Shown: positions 20,856 to 29,849 of the stretch, in pieces | Layout of the letters: every line of letters starts with the position of its first letter | How positions within the stretch are numbered: position 1 is the first letter of the stretch | Assembly: GCA_028565635.1 (NCBI GenBank) | Contig: JAOXYB010010011.1 | Span: 1 to 29,849, forward strand | DNA length: 29,849 nucleotides | Direction of reading: 5' to 3' | DNA from: Phoronis ovalis | Lineage: Eukaryota > Phoronida > Phoronidae | Notes under the pieces: model-generated | Told to the model about the DNA's origin: nothing | The model's input: only the letters and a program-made list of their open reading frames with translations | The model's database searches: none | Made by a program: the position numbers and the translations under genes

Positions 20856-21639
20856 GCCTCTTTATCTCCAAATTTAAGCAAAGAGAGGAGTGTTAGAAAT
20901 AATAAATTCAGAACAAGAAGCAAGCAGATCAAACATCTCACTGACTGCATCAAGTAGGTGGTGCCCTCTTCCTAGTATCTTGTACTTGAGACCCATGCAT
21001 TTGGATCGTTCGGTTCTGAGAACTCATACAAGAAACAAACATTTCGTACATGCTTCGACATTTCACACGGACATTAATGGATTGTTTCGGTAATATAGTC
21101 CCACGATATATGGTTAACTCCGGGAAGATTGTCTACGCAATAAAGCACCTTTCTCGCCATGTTGCGCAGTGGCATTTTAATTGTGTTTGGCTGTATGCCC
21201 GGGCTAAGCGCCACATTGTTTGTGAGAACATGCACATATATATTCTCTTCTAATGAATATGGATTTCAACAAGGATTTCTGACGCCCTTTACCAGGACAA
21301 TTTTTAGACAAGTTATTATTATTATGATTATCTAGCGATTTAACTCCAGATGGCGCCGCAGCTACACAACTGGTTTATTTCGATTACTTTAATTGTTTCC
21401 ACTTGGTGTCACTGGCGGTTAAATGGTAGTAGCAGTAGTCCCTTATTATCAAAGCTATCAGTTATAAAAATCATGTGAAAACAAATAAATCCTATAGCAG
21501 AGGTTTTTTTAAATGTTCTTTTACCTTCACCCTTGCCTTCTCCTTACTTACCACTGTCTCATCACAAAACTCTGCTGATCAAGTGTCTGAGTCCATGTAT
21601 AGGAAAACTGTCTCAAAGTTCATCTCCTGCTGATGTCGT
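20856..21639. other. Flank without a gene
   Basis: Mixed-composition sequence. Two overlapping open stretches (20890-21093 and 21050-21253) have no family resemblance and lie in different frames. I see no further structure. Confidence 0.5.
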
Positions 21640-21689
21640 GTGACATCTTCATCACGAGACGTCACCAGTACCTGCCTAAAATCAGATCA

Positions 21690-21885
21690 TCCGCTGGTGG
21701 TGGTAGTCATAATAGTGATGGTGTGCGAGATCGTCATCGGAAATCTGCCTCGTCTCAGCTCCACCTCATCTCCTGGTGGTAGCGACAGTAGTGGCGGTAA
21801 TGGTAACGCTGATGGTGATGGTGGTAGCAGTTGTGGTGGCGACTGCTTCGGTGATGGTGTGTGTGTGTGTGTGTGTGTGTGTGTG
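21690..21885. repeat. GGTGGT/GGTGAT-rich low-complexity tract ending in (GT)14
   Basis: Irregular triplet-like repeats of GGT, GAT and GGC run over about 21690-21856, followed by an uninterrupted GT dinucleotide tract at 21857-21885. A 103-codon open frame over it translates as poly-Val, Gly/Ser/Asp and alternating Cys-Val, which is typical of a translated simple repeat rather than a gene. Confidence 0.85.
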
Positions 21886-21959
21886 ATATACGCACTGGAG
21901 ACCAGTGTGTATTACACGGGGTATTACATAGATCAGATGTATCAGTTTTGAAGTATGGG

Positions 21960-24900
21960 ATACGTTCGCTGAAAGAATTCTAAGTGCAACACGAACTGGT
22001 ACAATTCATTATTCGTTTTTAAAACAAGGAATTTTGAAGCGCGAAGTTCGTTTGATGCAATTTCGCATTAACATAATCAAAAAGCTCCGCACTCGATCAG
22101 GAGTACAAGTCTTGTGCTTTTTAAACTAAAAAATGTTTGACTCTCCTCTCCACTTCCTTAATTTATTTTCGGCCTGTTTTTTAATTCGCTATTGATTTTG
22201 TAACAACGAATTTGGGTTTTTGGTTAAGGAATAAATCGAAAAATAATATAATACATAACAGCTTCAACACTGAGTTCAGTAAAAGTAGAAAATATTATAC
22301 ACACAATTTATTCGTGCAAGAAAAATTCTTCACTATTGAAGGGACCAGAAAAATAACTTTTAATTTTAGATAACAGATGAATTATGTTCTATTCTTTACA
22401 TTGTAAAGAGTTACATTTATAAGTTCCCTGTCTTTATTTTATATCATGTTAAATTATTTTTTCAATCGGAGTTTCCATTCCAAATTTATTTAGTCCCTAC
22501 CCCACTATGATATTATTGATTACTAAAATAATAAGTAATACTTAAATCTTTACATCTAACTTATAGGATAAAACTATTAAGACATTTAAAATAAACAAGT
22601 ACATATAATTAATATTTTCTGTGGTTTGAAAAGGTTTCATTGATTTGCGCTCTGGGGGAAAAAGCAGTTACATTGTTTGTACTGTTTATATGAGAAAAGT
22701 AAATTTGCTATTTTCTAATGTAATTTTAAATTTCAATATAATTCTGAAATCTTTGTTTCCTTAACTAAAAGCTGAAATAACTCGTAAGGTTAAATACAGG
22801 GATGAATACAAGTTGATAATATTTTGGGAAATATCACAAACTCTTAGATGCCGTGCTCACAGAAATTGGTATAAATTTATTAAAAGCTTTAAAAACTCCG
22901 TTCAATCATATTTTCCGTGTTCTAGACTATATACGTTACCTTACTGGCGGAATTCAGAGAAATATTAATTTCATAAACGTGTTTTGAAAATGCTGGTCAA
23001 TTTTTTATATACAAAAGTCGATTTACTTTTATTAAACCAAGTATTTATTCCAATTTTCTGTGAATTTTGACGTTAGGTGAACAGAATTCTGCATTTGTAG
23101 GATTTTTTGTGATGCTGATAAACTAATTTTACATGTCATTTATCTTTGTCATATTACTAACATTAAGAACCCCGAGGAAGAACCAAGACTTTTGAATAGT
23201 TTTCGTAATTTCTATTCAATGTGTGCTTGGTTTAAACGTGTAGTATTAAGGAGAGGCTAGAACCAGCAAGAGAAGACTGTATTGCTCCAAGCAAAATAAC
23301 TCCGTATACAAATATGTACAAACTGAATTTAATATAAAAAAACTGAAAATGACTAATTTTCTTATACAAATATTTTGACAAGTGACAAGTTCCGATTAAG
23401 ACATTAGCGTGTTTATTTTGTTAGAAACCCTTTCCTCCTTATTATTAGTGCGAGACCGTATTTTTTTCTTCTGTAGAAATAGAAAAAGGTTTAAATATAA
23501 TTATTTAACATCTTACTAATTTATGCTTTTTCCTGTATTTTGCCAATTAACAAATTTCGAATGCGAAAAAGGCATTTGTTCCACGCAGTGGATGATTTAC
23601 TGATTTTCTAAATATTAAGAGAAAATAAAAATCTTCCAAAACACTAACAGTGAAACCAGTAAATGACCAAACTGTTAATTGGAGAATCAACATGCATTTT
23701 CTCACAAAAAAGTTTGATGGCACCTTTACACTACAAATTACTTTCTCTCCAGGTGAGTTAATGGTGTGGATAGGAAGGATTTAGAAATAATTCAGTCACT
23801 CAAGGGTAACAGATTTTACAGATTAAACACACGATGTATTCCTAAGGTTTCGCGACCAATGCAGCAGTTTGACATTCAAGTATTTACTTCAGTACTTCTT
23901 GTGTTTAATTTTGCTCATTTCTAATCCTCATCTAACTCGAGCAACTTAAAAGTTTTCGGTTGCAAAATATCTTGATTAGGATTATGCTGCAAAATTAGAA
24001 ACAATCAAATTGTGGAACTGTGTGGGAAAAACAAGATATTTTCGTATTTCATACTTCTATGGATATATATACTTTTCCTATTAGATAATTGCCATACCGC
24101 GGAGACATTTTATTTGAAACACAAAATTTTCCAAAAAGTGGCTCTTCTTAAAAAAAAAAGTTATTGGCAGAAGCATTGTTTTTGTTATATTCTTTTTTGC
24201 TATTCCCATTTAATTGGAGGAAAAGATCATCCCATCAACTCCTTAATCAGCAACTGCCATAAGTTATAGAGCTGTCTATCTTTTATAAGCTGCTACATCG
24301 CGTGCAAAAAATATTGTTTTACTGACACTGGAAGAATCAGTGTAATAGAAAAAGTCACTAGCGGGCAAAATAATGAAGGCATTTTAAAACAATCCCTTCG
24401 TTTAATTTAAGTGAAATTATGAAAACAAAAGTAACAACAAAATGGTTATATAATTGGAGCTGGAACTGTTTTAACTAAGTTAGTTACATAATAGTCCCAG
24501 ATCGATTGGAGGTGTGTTTGACCATTGACCGAAGATAGTGGGTTATTAGCATTCAGAGAACTAAAATTTCGCAGTAAATTTTAGTTGCAAATATTGACTG
24601 TTGCCTGGAGCAGGAATTAGATTGATGACAATAACTCTTACGTTAAATACTTTATAAGAAATCGAATAACTGCTCTAACACTCATCCAGGTCTATCTTTT
24701 CCTATTGCATAACTCTACAAATACACATACTCTGGGATTTTTCTATTATAATTGTGTATGAATAACAATATAAACACAGACATTGCTACAAAATAATGAA
24801 TAGCAGCCTGTTAGATGAAGTTCCTATTAAATACATTACACACATTCAACCTCGAAATTAAGCGCTGATGAGGTAATATAAAACAAACCAGGTGTAAGCC

Positions 24901-27900
24901 TTTTATATGGCTATCATCTAATAAATTACCTTAGAAATTCCATTTATTCATGTCGCTAAAAGTAAAAAAACATTTTTGAATGAAATAAACAATCTACGTA
25001 GGAAAAGTAAGAGGCTTATTTTTAAGAAATATTATTTTCCGTTGAAGTACAATGTAAATTGAATTGTCCTCCCAAAGAATATCAGATAAAAAATCTTCTG
25101 AATTTTTTGGGTTTTTTAAAAAATTTACATAGCATATTGACAATTGCAGTGCATCCTTTAAAAAAAAATTTGAAAATCCTTGGAGCTTTCCCAAACTTAA
25201 AAAATGGCAAAGTTGATATTTTGTCACGACCATCATTTTATCAGCTGCCTACTACTGTTATATAACATTTATATGAAGGAGGAGAGTAAACAATTTAGCG
25301 CTAACAAAAATACATGTTGTTCTGTAAATTTTAATGATGGTTTGTATTCAAATAAATGCAGTGTCTCAATTTTGCCACATTAGAGAGTTTTATTGCCTTG
25401 TAGTAAGATTATATAAAAATGGATAATATTTGAATACCAGGATATACTTCATGTCATAAATTATTGATAAACGTCAATGCCAGGGTACAATATTTGAACA
25501 AATTAATAACTTAACTATCTTTTCTAAACAACACTAATTTTTTTGCTGAAGACATCTACATATTTCTATATTTTACATACGCTGCAAGTTTGATCGCTAG
25601 TTAATAAAAAATAACAATAAAATTCTTTAATATGCTGAAAATGTCATAGTTCTTGAAGTACAATGAAGTCGGGAATAATCTCAGAGGAATTATGTAACAT
25701 TGATTGCAAAAGTAAAGTCTTTATCAAAATAATAGTAAACATATTTTTGTTTACCTTCATGCAAAAGCGCATACACAGTAATGCATTAAAAAATCGCTGA
25801 AACATGCTAGGCTCCATTTGTCAAGTGAAAACATTGTCAGCCCACTGGATTACCTTACAGAAACGATAAAACATAATTTTTCAGCGTGTTCCAATATTTC
25901 ACCAAGTTATGAAGCTTATATGCAAATTACCAGGAATAGTCAAATTTGTTGTCTTTAAATTACAGCAAATGGAATAAAATATTATTATTAAGTTATTCGC
26001 GGGGAAAATATTTGTCCAAGATTACTGCAGGCGCCCCCCCCCCCCTGAGATTACTGTTGATAAATTGCGTAATTTCTATATGGAAATATATCTGCGGTTG
26101 GGCTTGCATGGATGCTTTTCATGACGGAAGAAAAATGCTTTTTGAAAAGGAAATGAGTTTTGCAATTGTTGCCTGTCCTCAGGGCACTAACAAGTTGCAT
26201 TTTTTGAATGGAACAAAAGCATACTGTTTAACATTTAGATTTCAAATATTTATAATACTGAACTCAATAAGTTTTAAATTAACTTAACTGCAGCGGCACT
26301 TTTTAGTTTAGCTAAAACAGAGAATTGATTATATATAATGCGCGTACGTTATCCGATTTTTCATACAATTAAATCGATTGAGTAACCAAACCCGGACTTA
26401 AACTAAAAGATTTGTATAGTTGTTAAAGAAAATATTAAATGAAAAAATATGTTATTTTAAAAGTTGTTTAGAATAATCGGTAAAATGTGTATCGTGTGAA
26501 ATTATATTTTGCAAGGTATACATTAAATGTCATTTAATATAAATATATCAGAATATCAAAATATCAATTATCAAAATAACAAGGACAATATTTAATGTTT
26601 TATATCATAATTTCAATGTTGAATTATTCAATTGATTAAAGAGATAAAGAGTAGTAATCAACTTCGTAAAACGCTTTATCCCTCACTGTAGAGTAACTAA
26701 ATCAGGCCTGTCCGCTTAGAGAAAATCGGCAAACTCGGTGGTTCATTTAATCGCTAGAACTGAAAAATACCATACTCCAATCCCCATATTCTTACAAAAA
26801 GAAAACGTTTCATATAAGTTTATTAAAAATTCAATATCGCGTAATTAGAAAAAAACTAGCAATTCAAATTAATTTATGAAAATCGCAACATAGCTCAGTG
26901 TAATAATGATCGCTAGCTTGTATTCTTATTTTGCCATTAAAAAGCCTCGATTTGACTGAAATTTGTATCCTATCTCATAGACATCACTACCATTCAGCTA
27001 TGTTGCTGTTTTCATGAAATTTGAATTAGCGTTTTTCACAAATATAGCGAAATTGTCTTTGATGCTCTGTAGAATTCTTTATCAGATATTACGTGGGATT
27101 ACGTCATATCTTTCACGTTTCTATTCACCACATTTAATGTACTTTGTGCTTTGATACATGAAAAGTCGAGCAGAAACATCGCAAAAAAAATTTGCTGCTC
27201 TTGCTACGAAATAGACGAAAACTTTTTTGGCAGAACGACAGTAAAAATATTTTTTGCAGTAAATAACTATGGAGTTCACTTCTAAAGTTAAATCACAACC
27301 TAAGACGCAAAATAATGGGAATCTATTTTGTTACTTATTACAGAGAAATAGTAACTGCACTTAAGAATTTAAAAATATTCAAAAATATAATGCAGACAAA
27401 AAGCATGAGTTACAAAAATGTTAATGAAAATTAATGTTCTGCAGCAAGATTAATTGCCTTGGCAATATAGTGACAGATTTTAAGATCAATTCAGCGTTTT
27501 ACAAAATAATAGGAATTAAATCGCGTTTATGTTCAAAGAAAAATGGGCTTTGAATTGCTTCGTGTATTTATAACTCAATATAGTAGATTAAGAGGGAAAG
27601 CTGAGGCAAATCTCAAAACAAACACGATTTTGAGTCTAATTGATTTAGCCCGTGGTAGGGTACCATGTTTATACAAATGAATTAAAATGTATTAAAAGCA
27701 CAATAAGATAATCCTACAGATTTAGCACCTGGTTATACAGCTTAGTTGCAATATGCATTCAAGTGGGAAATGGACTGCCAAAAACAGAAAAACGAGTAAT
27801 GTTTGTCATACAAAAGATGTGAAAATTACAATAAAAATTATAGTTTTGACGAAAAAATGCATCCTTAACACAATGTGAGAATATAATTAAAAGCCTGTTG

Positions 27901-28180
27901 TCAGTTGTTAGACTTCATAAAAAGCAAACCTTTATCGTACCTGATTAAAATCACTAACTAATCTAGAATAACATAGTGCTTCTCTGTCGCTTATTCGCCA
28001 TTATCATTGTTATGCTACTTACTAATATCTCATTTGTCCATGCATACTGTTAATTTTTTCGTGACTGCAAAACTAAATATTTAGCAGCAATCATTTACTA
28101 ATATTTCAAGAAGAAATTGGTTTTATCTAGGGAGCGTGGAAGCATTTAAATATAAACTTTATAGTTTGAGCAGTTAATTT
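21960..28180. other. AT-rich downstream flank, no supported gene
   Basis: More than 6 kb without a credible exon. The longest open stretch, 113 codons at 25946-26287, spans a run of 12 C bases (26034-26045) and resembles no family I know. Single K50-type words occur at 23932-23937 (TAATCC) and 27707-27714 (GATAATCC). Short AT-rich inverted repeats, for example at about 26525-26541, are unremarkable in this composition. Confidence 0.55.
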
Positions 28181-28202
28181 GCCGCCACTCTTTTTTGCAA
28201 GA

Positions 28203-28254
28203 CGCATGCGCCTGGCAATTTTGATTTATTTTCACACCTGTGTTTTGAACAAAG
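28203..28254. promoter_or_regulatory. Possible enhancer: CGCATGCG, T-box and SOX-like words
   Basis: Within 52 bases there is the palindrome CGCATGCG (28203-28210), then CCTGGCA. TCACACCT (28232-28239) follows, a match to the T-box half-site. Last is AACAAAG (28248-28254), a SOX/HMG word. The stretch stands out against AT-rich flanks. Regulatory function is inference only. Confidence 0.25.
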
Positions 28255-29740
28255 TTACAAATTCTTTTAAATTTATTTACAATTTCATTTAAATTGTATT
28301 AATTCCTTAAGATATTTCCTTACTTTAAGGTTTCCGAGTTAAACAGCTTTCCCCGTAAGCCTCTTTTCCTTTCAAGCACTCTTTGAGTACCAGAAATTGA
28401 TCACTTCAAAGTAGCTGAGAATTTCTTCCTGGATCATTTGCAATGTTCATAAGTGTTTTGAATTAATAGTTATTTTGTGATTTTTTTCAACATTTTGCTT
28501 ATTCAAGAACAAACAAGCTTGAACGCATCTTGCCTCTGTTGGTAACCAAGTGGTTCGTAAAATATATGACAGGGGCGGTGTTTTACCAAAAACCTATGGT
28601 TTTAGGTTTCAGGGGTGTCGATTTTATGAAAACTGTATAATATGCTATATATTTTGCTTTTTTTGTAACAATTTTTGCCATTTCATTTTTTTGATAGTTG
28701 AAGGTGGCTCCCCCGTCCTCCCCTAAAATTGTCACTGTTTGATGCCAATCTGTACTGGGATGGATCGAAAAGCGTCCTGCTATCCTCTTACAAAAAAGTT
28801 CGAAGAAGCAACTTTCGAATTCTGATTCGTCTGTTTCAAATTTACAGATACAAGATCGGATTTTGCTGACATAACAAATGTACGACTGCTTTCATTTTTA
28901 AAAATTGTATCAATGACGTCACAAACAGTCGATGTAACCTTACTGCAAAATATAAACAACTGTAATTTAAGATCTAATCTCACACAATTGCAAAAGCATA
29001 TCAAAAGTATGTTTAAAAAAAATGCAATCCAAATTTCATGAAATCCACAACATATCGTTCTAGAGCAGTGAAATTTGTGGAATAGCATAATTATTTCTCT
29101 AAAATATTCATGTTTGCCACGTTTTACTCCCACTGAAAATAACTCATAAGACACTTTGCACGGCCATAAATATGAAAATATATATTACTTTGACTATAAA
29201 ATAATTATGCTACATCGTAGATATTTCTCCTTATGTTATGTATTTCGTAAAATTTGGATATAGCTAGTTTTGCGAAATTTATTTTTGAAACATTGTTAAA
29301 CATTTTGAAATGATCACAATTTGTCTGTTTAAACAAAAACCTTAGCTTTTGGTATTATGAGATGCTTTCTTCAAAGTCCATGGTCAAACGTAATCTGAGA
29401 AAATCTTTTATTTGAATTAATGTCCTTAGATTCTTATCATTGTAAGGTTTCTCAAAAACTATTTTTCTAAAGAATAAAAGAAGAGGGGATTTATGTTCAC
29501 TTAAAGTTTTCAAGCGGATTTTATTATTCCAAAGAAATGATCACTTTTCTTCTAATGTAAATACAAGGAAACTACTCGATTACTGTAGGCAAAATTTGTA
29601 TTGTTCTATTACAAAAAACTTTAAGAGGATTTCGCTAATCAGCTTCTGCTAAACATTCAAGAGGGCACAACAGCACAGAAAACAGATTGATTGAACACGC
29701 AAAATATTGTGGAGAAGTAAGCTGCTGGTGAAAACAGTGC
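28255..29740. other. Flank without a supported gene
   Basis: At 28570-28730, G-runs near the left end (AGGGGCGGTG) and C-runs near the right end (CTCCCCCGTCCTCCCCT) give weak complementarity, possibly an old mobile-element remnant. The 124-codon minus-strand open frame at 28780-29154 is Cys/Phe/Ile-rich with no recognisable domain and is near the chance limit. Nothing else stands out. Confidence 0.45.
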
Positions 29741-29849
29741 CATAGTTAATAACATGTACAGTTTTACCATAGTTAATAACATGTACAGTTTTACCATAGT
29801 TAATAACATGTACAGTTTTATCATAGTTAATAACATGTACAGTTTTACC
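29741..29849. repeat. 27-bp tandem repeat, at least four copies, cut by window edge
   Basis: Units start at 29741, 29768, 29795 and 29822, each beginning CATAGTTAATAACATGTACA. One further base enters a fifth unit at the edge. Copies are identical except for a T in place of C at 29821, the last base of copy 3. The array probably continues outside the window. Confidence 0.97.

Noticed and set aside
21640-21951. Gly/Ser/Cys-Val-rich open frame
   Set aside because: It is a translated simple repeat (GGT-rich tract plus GT microsatellite).
25946-26287. 113-codon frame across a 12-C run
   Set aside because: No domain, and the frame depends on the length of a homopolymer that may vary or be a sequencing error.
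26887-26960. A-box-like TAGCTCAGT, possible tRNA
   Set aside because: No B-box within the needed distance and no cloverleaf pairing.
28570-28730. Possible transposon with G-rich and C-rich ends
   Set aside because: The complementarity is only partial, there is no clear target-site duplication, and no internal coding sequence.
28780-29154. 124-codon minus-strand open frame
   Set aside because: No domain, no splice or start context, hydrophobic Cys/Phe/Ile-rich composition typical of AT-rich noise. Open frames of this size are near the chance limit for about 30 kb at this base composition.

Overview
This window looks like AT-rich nuclear DNA (about one-third G+C by eye) from an invertebrate bilaterian animal. 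It holds one recognisable gene, on the plus strand: an orthodenticle/Otx-family homeobox gene of at least four coding exons, spanning about 6831-16710. The homeodomain is unmistakable. It has an Otx-type recognition helix with lysine at position 50, an intron between homeodomain residues 46 and 47, a downstream WSP motif and the Otx C-terminal tail ending in KFQVL. I cannot name the species or phylum. The N-terminal block ([21 protein letters not shown]) and the tail are both close to the chordate/deuterostome form of Otx, but these blocks may also be kept in slow-evolving protostomes.

Layout. 1-93 is a TC microsatellite. 94-6180 is AT-rich flank without a supported gene, interrupted by a three-copy 41-bp tandem array at 4181-4303. 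6186-6560 is a less AT-rich block with TAATCC sites, TATA-like sites and a possible 5' UTR splice donor; it is the best promoter-proximal candidate. Exon 1 (6831-7028) would add a long N-terminal extension. Exon 2 (7650-7815) carries the conserved Otx N-terminus. Exon 3 (10922-11073) carries most of the homeodomain. Exon 4 (16186-16710) carries the end of the homeodomain, the WSP motif and the tail. The 3' UTR probably ends after tandem AATAAA signals near 17357-17376. From there to 29849 there is no supported gene, only scattered regulatory-like motif clusters, a 44-nt hairpin, simple repeats, and a 27-bp tandem array running off the right edge.

The predicted protein is 346 residues: 198+166+152+525 coding bases, with intron phases 0, 1 and 0. 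The two introns flanking exon 3 sit at ancestral Otx positions. The first intron and the 85-residue extension before the canonical start-like methionine are the uncertain and more interesting parts. Several GATAATCC or TAATCC words, which match the K50-homeodomain recognition sequence, lie upstream, inside intron 3 and downstream, and could mark autoregulatory elements. I saw no CRISPR array, no operon, no bacterial gene, no convincing tRNA or rRNA, and no recognisable transposase or reverse transcriptase. I found no new multi-gene system. The most checkable new points are the alternative N-terminus, a possible poison exon before the homeobox, and the repeated GATA/Otx composite sites.
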